Assembly (NCBI GenBank): GCA_016801845.1
Contig: CM028923.1
Location: 4,947,001 to 5,011,000, forward strand
Origin: Polydactylus sextarius
Taxonomy: Eukaryota; Chordata; Actinopteri; Polynemidae
Direction of reading: 5' to 3'
Length of the DNA: 64,000 nt
Shown: in pieces, positions 1-12,300 of the stretch
Layout: each line of letters starts with the position of its first letter
How positions within the stretch are numbered: the first letter of the stretch is position 1
The notes under the pieces: generated by a model
What the model was told of the DNA's origin: nothing
The model's database searches: none
What the model saw: the letters and a program-made list of their open reading frames with translations, nothing else
Translations under genes and position numbers: made by a program

Positions 1-3000
1 TTCCTCTTGTTTTCAGCGCTAAGGGAAGGAAAACACATCACAACATCTGGTCACAGATACGCAAACAACGTCCAGCGGGTTTGCATGTGTGGCACCACAA
101 GAGATCGTAGGAGAAGGGCACAAAGTCACAGAAGAGGGGAGAGAATGAATGTGATGCACATTGTTTGCACGGTAACAATGTATGAGCCTACGTGCATGGA
201 AGGCAGGGTGCGATGTTAGGGTGTGCTGCAAAAAAGTCCATGTTGATGTTTGATGATCAAGTCATTTACTCTCATAAAAATAGCAGCGTCCCAACGAGTG
301 AAAATTTGCATCAGTGAGAAAACTTTGACTCATTTCTGACTTTTAATTCAAACAATTCGCAGTAGTAAGAAATAATATCACATTTGACTTCACTGACTCT
401 TTATTTCACCTGTTTTGAGGAAGAATTTTTACATCACAGTAGATTCACTGGAATAGAATGAATGACTTGTTGAGATGGACATTTTTTGCAGTGTGCAGGG
501 TTTGATTTAAGGTCATAAGACATGATAAGTCTGTAAGAGGTAGTTTAGTAAAGACAAGGACAATCTACTGTATATTGGACTGTGATGAAATGAATAAGGA
601 CGGCAGAGCAAAAATAATGGGAGTGTGTACTGAATGTGGCGGGGCATTGAGGGTACAGTACGATGTCGGGTCACGATGTGGGACATTACTGAGGGTTTTA
701 ATCACAAAACAGGGACAAACTATAAAGGGTGTCAGGTTTAGCGTTAGGGATTCAAACTACGATGGTTAGGGACAAACACAGACCATCTACTAGGAAAACA
801 CAGTTAGCTGGTAAAGCATTATTAGAATTATTATATGTTTAGATGTGTTATGTAAAAGACATGTTAAGATGTTAATGTTTAGGGATTTTTTTGTCCCCCA
901 AAATGCAATGCAAACACACTAAGCCTAAAGGTGAGAAGGGGTGGGGGGTGGGCATCAAATTGTTCCAAGGTGAAGGGAGTTAGTGGGACTGAGTTATTTG
1001 ACTTAATAAGTTTCCAATTAGTTAGAAAAAAACAAGATTGATGTTTTTGTTACCTTCACCAAACGGACAACCAAATTTCAACCAAAACAGAACCAAAGTG
1101 CCAAAGTGGGCAAGTCACATACCTGGCGTTCTGGACAACCATGACCTGACTGAGGGGGGTCCAGCATGCATTAAATGTAAAGAACAACATACAGAAACAA
1201 TAGTCAGAGGGCAGGTGGGGGTCAGAGAGTGTGTGTGGACTGTGAGTGCGTATGTGGGAAAGGGAGGGGGGGGGGTTACTGTAGATTTCAGGTTTTGTGT
1301 GTATGTGTTTAGGAAAAAGAGGGTAAGAGCAGGGGACTGTGATATGCTGCAGCAGGTGAACTGAAGTCCATGTATGTGCAAATTGAGGGCTTTCAGCTGA
1401 CGTAACGCATCCTTTGGCAACCCTGGTGGAGATCTGCTACTCATCGACTCCAGAAAACAACTGACTGTCACCTGAAAAGTGTCATCGCTTCAAAGGTAAA
1501 CTCAAATTCTTATCTAGTTTATGTTAATATGTTTTTTTTTAAGCTTGGAAATCATCCTAACATTATCAAATAAAACTGAGTATCAAGTGGGTACAAAGTT
1601 GTACAAATACGTGATATAATTTCAGTTTACGCCAGAATTATGTTTTTATGTTTCTGCTTTTCTTTGCATAAATGCACTTGTAAACTTTGCATAGCGAGGA
1701 TTTATGGGTAACTGTCATTGCAGAGAAATCAACACTCACCTACCAAATATCACACACGTCAATAAAAATTCAGTGTCAACAAACATCTAAATTCCTTACA
1801 TCCATGTACATCTAGTTGTGTAGATGAGGATTTGTTAGATTTCTTTTCCAAACATGTCACTACTTGTTAGAGAACAATCAAAATACAGGTCCAAAAGAAC
1901 CTGAGAAACATAATTCCGGCTTTAGATACAGTTTTTGACTCTTCGACTCTGTTTGTTGTGCCTTAAATCATTATTTGAACATCTTTTATTAATCCATAAC
2001 ACTGCAGGACCTCCATGCGGTTGCCAGGAGATCTGTGATGCATCTGAAAAGCCTCTGTATGGATTGCAACTGGTGCTCTGGTAGCTGTGAGATTGACCAT
2101 GTATACACATGTAGCATATACACTGTGTGCACACATGCGCTTAAATGTGCATGTTTCCGTAAACAACTTTTGGGCTCACAGGGCTCGCGGGGGCCACTTT
2201 TAAACTTAAACTTAAATCTTAAAACTTAAATCCACAGTGACACTTGCATCTGTGGCGTGACAGAGCGGCAGCTTTGAAGACCTCAGCCGTGTATTATTAC
2301 TTTTATCTGAAACAATCACATGAAAAAAAAAAAAACTCAACACTCTCTCAAGGGAGAGAATGAAGCAGAGAAGGTGGGAAAGTCAATTACATTAAAGCCC
2401 AATCACAGTGAACAACGAGAGCTGGATGTAGGAGGGAGTGTGGATCCTATTGCAAGTAAATATGAGAGCTATTGATTTTGACTGCACTCACACCTAGAGC
2501 AGAGCGGCCATCAACAGGGGCAACGTCGACACAAGTACAGTAAACCTCATACATTTACATAATGTTTATGTCATTGAGCGACAATTAAGGGGGTGATGAG
2601 ACCCATAACAAGAACAAGTAACTGGAACATTACAAATATATGTAACATACATGGGCCTGATGCGTAGTGTAGTATTCAAAGGTGCTGTGGAAGTGATACC
2701 AGAGAAAGGGCATGTGCTGCACATTGAAAGATGTCATGGTAAGCAAAAATCAATCGTTAAATTCGATTTTAAAATGAATGGAAATAAGGTTTGAGCTTAA
2801 CAAAGTGGCTGCCTGCACAGCCTGGATGTGAATGGGAAAAATCTAAGCTGGTGTACTCAGATTCTTTCTCCGAAAGTGGCTTAAAAAAGACAGCAATCGA
2901 TAAAAAACGTCACACTTTTCTTACACACTTCTTCTATCTGTTTAAATCAAGACTGACAAACCTACGTTTTTTGTTTTTTTCATCTGTATTTAAATCTTAA

Positions 3001-3064
3001 CCTGCCCTTGCTCCTGTTCTTAACTATTTGAGATGTGCTTGCAGGTTCCACACCCTTGACTCAC
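1..3064 (-). other. pclo: pclo intron 15 (partial)
   Basis: This stretch follows the exon 15 donor. I searched it on the minus strand for the rest of C2A (a conserved basic stretch and an NPEWN-type motif) and found none. The short open frames show no domain. It is ordinary AT-rich intron. Confidence 0.7.
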
Positions 3065-3195
3065 CCTCTCCCTGGCAGGAGGTACACTTTAACAAATGGG
3101 TCAGAGTAGCCATTGTTGTCCCGTGGGGCGAGGTTTCTGGCCTGCAGGACGTGAACGATCAGGTTGCCGAGCTGCTTGTCGTAGTGGATTTGAAG
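3065..3195 (-). CDS. pclo: pclo exon 15 (first part of C2A domain)
   Basis: The exon encodes LQIHYDKQLGNLIVHVLQAR then NLAPRDNNGYSDPFVKVYLL then PGR (from residue 4432). This is the first part of a C2 domain. PRDNNGYSDPFVKVY contains the loop-1 aspartates that bind calcium. Acceptor: TTCTGCAG at 3196, after a pyrimidine-rich tract. Donor: AGG|GTGAGT at 3064, leaving two bases of a codon. The next C2A exon is not recognisable in 1-3064, so the gene continues beyond the window. Confidence 0.95.
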
Positions 3196-6100
3196 CTGCA
3201 GAAAAGAAAAGAAGCACACTGGTTAAATACAGGCATCTATTTCTTTCAATGTCTTTGAAATGCAAAAATATACTGCAATTAAGTACCGGCACTTCTAAAA
3301 TAACCATATATTTTATTAAAAGATGATGTTTTCCACAGACCTGTATCTCTCCAGAGATGGGGTGGGACTGGGTTTTCGTTCCCTCTGCAGTCTGGGAGAG
3401 ATAAAAGCAACATGTTTAATTTCTGCCTGCAAAAAATCTGTAGGTGGAAGCTCTGCATTTCCTGGTGGGTGTTCATACTGTACACAGAGTGCTGTGCTGC
3501 ATGCAGTGCTTGAGGCAAAACTTTGTGTTAAACTCTCTGAAATTATGCTGTGCATCTGTTTCAATATTCATGCTCGATACAATACAGACAGTTGTGCTTT
3601 TGTTCTTGTCTTTTATCTATCTATCTTGTCAGATAGATAGACAGACAGACAGACAGACTGACAGTGCAAAGCTCCTTAAGCATCGTCAGTCTGTGGTTAC
3701 TGGTCTCCATTAGCCAGCTGCAGACTGAGGTATAACCAGAAAGCAGCTCGATCATAATGGTATCAATACTTCTGGGAAATTCTGTCATTTGTGACTGGGA
3801 CTACCCATGAACTACTCGCCTTGCTGCTGTGGCGTTTTTTGCTGACGGATGGCGATCCTGGCTGAGCGGGACTGGAGGTCGCCGAGGTGGTGGCGGGTAA
3901 GCCTGAGGACGCTGACGTGGGGGCCTGCTGCTGTGACACTTTCTGAAGCTCGGCCGCCAGCTGCTTAGGGTCAACGCCTGGAGATCTGGGAGGTCTGTCA
4001 CCTATAATAACCACACACACAGCCATTAAGTGCAGATCATCATAAACAGCGGCAAAAATATGTAGAATGAAAGTAACGACTATTCTTTAACAATGATTGA
4101 GTATGTTCCACTGAAAAATAAGATGGCAACAGGAACCGAGAGCAGAAAACTTCAATATCAACATATTAAATACAATCTAATGATTATAGAATGGTTCACT
4201 GTGATGCAGACAGTCAGAGGAAATAGGCCAAAAGTGATGCATGGTTGAACTTGAAAAAGAATCATTGATGAAAACGATATGACGAGGGAGTCTGAAAATG
4301 GCAAGTGACAGAAGCTAATTAGAAAATACAGGCTGAGATGGTGAAGGAGAAAATGAAGCGAGAGGCAGTGAAAGAAAGTTGGGGGTGGGTGGGGGTGGAG
4401 TTATAGAAATACTGTAACTCACCTTTGCTGTGCTCGTGGAAATCCAGGTGATGGGAACCCTCAGATTCAGCCAGCATGTTGAGATCACTGAAAAACAGGG
4501 GGGAAATAAGGTGTGATATAATTCTGAAGATAGAAAATTGAAGAACAGAGCACAGATGAAGATAAAGCAGGTCTGAGTGGTTATAAACTCAATCAGGAAC
4601 TGCAAAGCCAGCAATTTTACGAAACAAGAAAAGATAAATCAGTCCATTCTATTTTAAAGGTGGGTATTTTGTAAGATTTTAATGTGATTTAGGGGGAAAT
4701 TGCACATTTGCAAGTAATGATGAAAAACATATTAGAGTAGAGAAGAGGCAGGAAATGTCATGGAAAGAAAAAAAAAAAAGAGCAACGGTTGAATCTTAAT
4801 CTGAGATACTTTGGGACAAAATAAAAAAAAATATCCACTCAAACTAACGAGGATGATATGCTAAAAATATAATGCAGAGAAACATTATACTCACAGTCTG
4901 ACACACACTTCTGCATCATTACACGGCTGTCCGACAAGTCCCTGTACCTCTTCGTAGGTTTTGCCCGTCAGAATGACACCATTCCACTCCAGGACTTGCA
5001 TTCCTATACACAATTTGCACATATAGATACTGTAGATTGTACATTTTCTATATACAATACAGCACAAACACTTCAAACCAAGAAAGAAAAGAAAACCTTG
5101 AATGTATTAAGGGATCAATTCGTGGCCTTTTTGTGGTCTAAAATTCAACTTTAGAGAGAAAGCAAGCTCTGATTCTTGCACTCGAACGACATGTGCGTCA
5201 GATCGGAGCCAGATCTTCAGAGATAAATGCTGGTGACAGCCCAAACAGCAGCTGTGTGACAAAGCTGCTCGTGGAGTACTCGGAGTAAAAATGAACTTGT
5301 GTTCTTTCAGCTGTAAAAATAGAATTTGCGGGACAACATTTTAAACGTGATGCATTATGGCCTGAATGAAAGAATAGAAAAATCCAATCCGATACAGTTT
5401 TCTCTGGGTCCACTCAAGCAATGACAATTGTCTCATAAGAAGGAGCTGAGCATTCATTTGTATTCATTCCGGGAGTGAAAGGTTGTAGGAATCCACACAG
5501 CACAGCAAAACCACCGCATCCTCCAAAATAAAACTCCAGCACTTACACAGTTTGAAACAGCTCATCAGGAGGGTCTTCTGTTTGCGGCGGTACTCTTTCG
5601 CTGCATGTGTGAGTGACAGGGAAACTGCGCTGTAGTTTTTCCCTGATATTATTCATCAAACTGACCCTTTGTGAAATCCGAATTTCGGCAGCAGCAGCAA
5701 CAGCAGCAGCTGACAAACAAGTATGCATGATTCTAAGCCTCTACGCCTGTTGAATCTGATGTTTCTCCGTATTCATGTCACACAGAGAGAGACTGCCACA
5801 GTTCACACTGGCAGAAACAAAGTACTTTGCAGCTATTTGTGCTCCGCACTGATGACAGGGTTAAGGGTGCTGTCATGGTTGAGTTCTCGTGTGTAACAAC
5901 ACAGCAGTTGCAGCCTGACTATCTCGATCTAGCTTCACAGTATACAACAGACTGCTTTCTGTATTTAGAATAATGAATAATATAATATGATAATACAGAT
6001 GTTTTCTTGATGGGTGATTACTAATATAAATACATAATATCACATAATAATATATAAAAATTGAACACAAATAATACAATAAAACTTGAATTATATTGAT

Positions 6101-6353
6101 TAAAAAATCTATGTTTATATTTCTCTATTTTTGTAATAAAAGTGGCAGGTTTTCATCACTAAGTTACACTAGAGCTACAAACTTTCACTGACAAAAAAAT
6201 TTCATTTCAAGTAAATATTTCACTTTTTTTTTTCATTTCTCATGATGCAGTTTTCAGAACGTCCTGATAAAGAAACACTGGTGTAAAAGTAGCATGAAAA
6301 CGGAAGAAGACACAAACAAGAACATAAAGTGCGAAAAGAACTGCCCACGCTCG

Positions 6354-6388
<35 letters not shown>

Positions 6389-9300
6389 CACAGAGAACAG
6401 ACAGATGGATCAAACTGAACACACAGGTCCTGGGCAGTGTTTCTTTCTCCCTATCTCACCATCCATAGATCACCAGCATGACAGCTTCAAAAAGGCTCAG
6501 GCCACAGCTTTACCAATTGTTCGACACCCTCAATGTGCCTCGACGCAGAGATTAAAGAGGACTACGAGCAGACAGATGGACTGGGAGGTTCAGGGGGTTA
6601 ACTGTTTCCAGATTCCCCCCCCTGTGAAATCAATAACACCTCATGAAATGTGTTCCCATTAATATACCACACAGCAATTTATCCTCAGGCGATGTCAGAG
6701 AGCGGTGTGTAAGGGTGAAATCACAGGTCATATATCTGTGGGTTAGTGCATTATGGTTATGAGGTGACTTGTGAAACAGCTAACCGTAGGTGCTGCAGCT
6801 TCCACTTACAGTACATGACACAAAGGTGAAACTGTTTGCATTTTAAAGGAACAATTATCAAATAATACATGAGAACAGCCAATATGGAGAATATGAAGCT
6901 AACAGCTAGCTGCCCAGTTAGCCTAGCTTAGCACAATGACTAAAACAGGAGGAAGGAGGCATTTTTTAATAAAACGCAAAACAAATAAGACTTAATGTTT
7001 CAACTACTGACCTTTAGAGTGCTGACGTGGGTTTTTGACACAGCTAAACTATCTATTTTCCCAGGTTTTTACTGTTGGTACCAAGCTAAGCTAATCAGCT
7101 AATCAGCAGCAACCTGTTGACAGTACAGACATTTCAAACCTTCCTAACTCTTGTACACCAGGCATGAAATTGTTCAGAAATGTTTTTCATTCATTTCCTT
7201 TACACCTACAAATTAAAGTTTATCATAAAATGTTTTTTTTTTTTGTACAAAGTGAAGTTTAATTTTTTACCTTCAAGAATCTTTCCTGTTTGTTCGGCAG
7301 CTCCACCAGGTAGAACTTTGGCAACATAAGCTCCAATGTCTCCATTACTCCCAGGAACCTCCTTCCCTCCAACCACACGGATACCCAGACCATTTCCTGT
7401 TAATGAACAAAAACAAAAGGTGAGTCCCATTATTAATTAATTCATATTCTCCAACATCAGCATTTACAGAGACAGGAAGCTAAAGCATGACAGATTTATC
7501 GAATGGAAGCTAGCGGGATTGCATAGCCACAAGCTAAAGCTAAAGCTAACAACCACATTTATTGGCTATTTTTATGTCTCCACTCTCCACTTTGTCACAC
7601 CAACATCTTAGTAATTTTGTTAATCGTTCCTTTTTTTAAATAAAGAAATGGTTAAATCCAGTTATGACAGTGAAAAAGTAGCTAAAGCTAAACTCTAATC
7701 TAAGATGTAGACACAAGTGAAATACATTTGATATAATTCAGTGTGATTACATTATATAAAATTGCATGCAGTTAAATAATTTGTGTTTTAAATAATGTTA
7801 TTTCTTAGAGGGACAAAAGGATAAAAAAGGGGAATAAACTATACACATAGACACTGTGTTTATTCTGTTAAATCAGTCAGCTCAACTTTAACAAGCATAA
7901 ACATAAATTTGCTGTTTGTTGTAATTTGCTCGCCATCTAAAAAAGTTACTCCATTTGTTACATGGCACTAATTCCTCTGCTGATGATCCCCAAGTAATAT
8001 CTAGACTTATTAACGATTCCTTCTCAGGTCACACATTAAAAAGGCCTCCTACATTTTACAGTTTAATACAGCTTAACATTTTTTATGGCAGTTATCATTT
8101 TTTATGATTCAGTTTAGCACCAGACCCACAAAAACAAAATACTTCCTTTGTTGGATGTTTGTTAATTGCGTTAGATAATCCTGTGTGTGAGGGATACGCC
8201 ATTTTGAACATGGCAATGACTGATGAGCGTGGAGAAGAGCCAAATCGAAAGGGAAGCCAGGAAATGAAATGTCTGCCTCCTTTGAGCCTGGAGGAATGGT
8301 GTGATGGAACGTAATGGCAGGGGAACTGACTTGCCAGTTTGTTGAGGTTTGGCATGAATATCAAGTAAACAAAATGCACCGAGCATACCAGTCATGCTCT
8401 GTTAACCCAGGGAGAGATTATGATCCATATTAATGTGAACATTTTATGGTCTTTAATCTTTTTAAATAATTTTTGAATCTGTTTTATGATCATTTGGGTT
8501 CCGTAAGAGGAAAACAATGTCTGTGCTGTATACTGTGCATATTTGATGCAGTCAGTAAGCAATGGGGTCAATAATATCTAATGCATGCATCAGAGTCAAT
8601 AACACATTAGCTTTCAGCATAAACCTCTTTGAATGTACATACTCCTACACATACAGTAGCATGCTTATGTTGATGCTGTTGTTGTTATCGAATGAGATCT
8701 AGTAAACTGTGGTACTTTACCTGAGACACTGCGATCTTTGGGATCCCTCTGCAGTTTGACCCTGAGGTGAGGGAAGGGGTAGTATGGGCCTTTTCCCTGT
8801 GATTCATATACAATGGTGAGATGTCATGTATGTACAAGATAAATGGGAAACAGTTCAGTATGAATTGTTTGCAGCATGGACATATATGTGGCATTTAAGT
8901 GCCTCTGAGTATACATACCACATATACTGTAGATATTCAAATGACTGAGTGCGGGTGAATGCATTTGATTACTTCTTTGATTTGTTAAACAGTATACGTG
9001 GTGTCTGCATGTGCAGTACGTGTGTTTTTTCTTTCCTGTTTCACCTGTCTCTTTTCTTGTCCGTTCTCCAAACGTCCATCTCTTGGTTTGTCAAACCAGT
9101 CCGTCTCTTCTCGTCTAAGGTGGTAAGCTTCAGGGATAAAAACAAACACTACCTCAGAACATTTCGGAGAGAGCCTTTTTTTTCATCCTACTAGAGAGGA
9201 CGAGTTTCAGTTCATTTAAAGGTAATACATGCCGCGAGTAAGTAAACACTAATTAGAAACTGGGATAAAAATAGGAAGACTGAACAAGGGCCAAGTTTTC

Positions 9301-12300
9301 TGTCAAAAGAGGGGAAAAAATTAAAATGCTGAGCTACACAACTTTTTTACAGGTAAAATAAGCAGAAAAAAAATAATGCAGATAGAATAAAAATAATATT
9401 AGTAGAATATGTGTAGTAGCATAACCTAACCTATGGTGCAGTTATCTAATGAATGTAAATGTTGGGTATGTACACAATTCTCATTATTCTCCAATTGTTT
9501 GGAGTGTGAATGTATTTCTTCAAAACATGTATGCAGTATGGCTTGTTGCTTACAATAATTGCAAATTAGTTTGAACTACACATAAAAGACATTTTACAAG
9601 TGTCTTGAGCCTCCCCAACATTTAGTCATCATTTTCTAGAGCTCTGCATTTGACTCGTGGTTCAGGTTAATATGTTAGCTGATGGATGATTTAAAAACTG
9701 AACTAATACTCTACCATTGGCTGCATCGTCTCTGTTCAAAGCCATCAGGGAATCACTTAGGGCTGTAATCAAGGCAAATTAGTTTACATTGAAGAAATGA
9801 TGGGATCCATGTGAATTTATGAACAGGTAGTTGTGCTACATTCAAGACAACTCAAAACTGGACTCGGTGAACAATAATGTCTTTATCAGGGTTTTGCATT
9901 TTGCATCATTGTTTCATCATAAAAACACTGTCCTCATCTTAGAAACTGACCAGTTCATTACTGCCACTAATGAGGTACACACAAGAATTATTGTAGTATG
10001 ACTGTGATAGTCCTGTAGGCACTGGCAATACTGTTTATTTCTACTTAATGGGTTTTGGGATTCACTGAGAAGAAGATATCCAAATGATTTTATAGAAGAG
10101 GTTGTTTTTTGTATTACTGGAATAAGATACTGTTCTACACATTTTACAAAAATAGTTCTTTTGACAATGACAGCAGAATACACTATGTTTGTATTAATAT
10201 AAACTGTACAGAAACTTAACTACTAACTAAAGGAATATTTGCCCAGCAAATGTTCATTAAATAATGTATTAATAATGATATCCTTGCATTATTTTCTTTG
10301 GTGTTTTATAAGAAAAAATATAGGAAACAATGGGCCATACTTAAAGAGTCTTTTGGAGTAAAGTGAGGCAGTAATACCTTTATGAAATGCAGTATGAAGA
10401 AACTGTATAGAAAGATGAATAAACATATTCCATGCAACATAAAGTCACTGATGTATCACTATACATACAGGCAAGTATTCACAACAAGACATGCAAGTTA
10501 AAGTTTTATATTTATTACACACATGTAAGTGTTGCAAACAGATTTCATGCATCTCAAACACAAAAACAACAAAAGTCATTCTACTGTGATGACAGAATTC
10601 TGCCTTAAACTATGTTAAATCATTAATATATATGTATTCTCATATGTGATGCACCAATACACCAATGGCATCTACTGCACATTTTACATCAGTTACCAAA
10701 AACTATAATTCATATACTGTTGTACTTTCATTTTGAAGAGTAATTTTAGAAGAACTGGCTTAAATTCAGATTTTGGGACCAATTGTGTGATTTTTTTGCA
10801 TGGGGAGGCACTTTTACAGTGTATCATGTGTAAAAAAGTTTTATAACTGTTGCTGACATTCTGTAAGACTTGTTTACTTAACACGTGGGATTTGAGAGAT
10901 TTGAAAAATCCTCTTGAGTTGAAACAGCTACAAATAAAATATAGACTGCCAAGAGGAAATCTCCCACACACTGTATCTGTAACGGAAAGTTAGACTGTAC
11001 ATTGTCATGCAGCCAACCAATGTTGGAAAATATTACACAATATCTAGAATGCAGACAGAAACGTGGTGCATGCATAAAGCCCACCCTATAAGACATAGAG
11101 CAAAATGTACATCATGCATACACACCAGATCTCAACAGACAGACCAAAAGTACTGACACCAGAAAATTAAAGGAAGATATATTCACCAAGGTTGAACATG
11201 AAAAGACATGCAGACTTTCAATAAAAAACATAATAGCTAAATATCATCCATATAAGTTCTAAATGCATGCAAGACAAACCATAACCAAACACTCTCAAAG
11301 ATGATACATTCAACAGGAAAAGATTGACAGTGTGACAAGTCTGTTTTTTACCTTCACTGTCTGACATGGTGCCCTGAAGGTCATCCAGAAGCACATAACC
11401 CCTACCCCTGGTTGGCTCTTCCCTGATATGTTGCTGCTGCTGGGATTCCTGCAGGGACAAGCAGGAACCAAACTGGTCCCTTGAATCAGCTGAGATGGGT
11501 GGCAGAGGTCCTGCTGATGCTCGGGCCATGCCCATAGGTTGCCCAACAGGGCTCAAGGGACTCTCTTCCTCTGAGTTCTGGGCCACTATGGGTATTCGGC
11601 CACGTCCACTTTGAACAATGGGAAGGCTAGTGGGTTTGGTGCGACCAGAGGGGGTTTGATAACTTGGTACATCTCCAGATGCTTCACCATCCCCTTTAAG
11701 CCTCAATGAAGAGCTGGAAGGGTCCCTTTTGATGGACAAATCCAGGCCATAACAAGATGTGGGCCTGGATGATGGTCTTGAACGGCTACCACTAGGATAA
11801 GCAGAGTCCAAACCCAAGCTCTGGCCTAAATTTAGTGACCCAGCCAAATTGGCACCCAAGGTGGACCCAAGATATTTTTGCTGCTCAGCAATATTCTTGC
11901 GAAGACCGAAGGTAATCTCATCCTGCAGAAGCCGACTGGATCTTGGGGATGCACTAGTAGAACCCAAATAGCTGGTATAGTCTGTTTCCAGACCTCTGTT
12001 GTCTGTCATAGAGGAGTATTTGGAGGATATTTTAGGATCTATTAGTGGAGTCTTGTGTTTTTGGTACAACATAGATGCTGGGAGTTGTTTAGCTGCCTGC
12101 TTCTCTAGAGTAAGTCGACTGATGCTATACTTTTCTGTTTTTGGATAGTGTCTTTGGGAGTAACTTGAGATGCCAGTGGTTGGGGTATAGTAGTGCTGTG
12201 AGAGACCTGTCAGTTGTTCTAAGTTTTCTGTCCCACCTGTACTCCTCCTGAACTCTTGCTTGAGCTGCTGCTTCAGGAGTTTCAGTTCATACGGTTCCTC

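Larger units (their letters stand above)
3392..4894 (-). other. pclo: pclo introns 11-13 with a tetranucleotide hairpin
   Basis: The short introns between exons 11 and 14 lie at 4488-4894, 4002-4422 and 3392-3819. The last contains an inverted tetranucleotide tract (3617-3640) running into CAGA repeats to about 3662. Nothing else is recognisable outside the exons at 4423-4487 and 3820-4001. Confidence 0.6.
5004..7270 (-). other. pclo: pclo intron 10, with CA microsatellite and percomorph repeat
   Basis: The intron between the two PDZ exons. It holds a (CA)n tract at 6354-6386 and a decayed interspersed repeat at about 6840-7190, marked by 'gctaagctaatcagc' and 'tagcctagcttagcac'. No coding potential is supported; the frame at 6294-6662 is mainly microsatellite translation. 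Confidence 0.65.

Noticed and set aside
1115..1471. Minus-strand frame of 118 codons as a possible next pclo exon
   Set aside because: It does not contain the expected C2A continuation and is not flanked by fitting splice sites.
5685..5712. CAG repeat as a coding poly-Gln exon
   Set aside because: Short and interrupted (CAG/CAA), inside an intron, with no splice-consistent frame joining pclo exons.
6294..6662. Plus-strand frame of 122 codons with a His-Thr run
   Set aside because: The run is a translated CA microsatellite and the rest has no recognisable domain.
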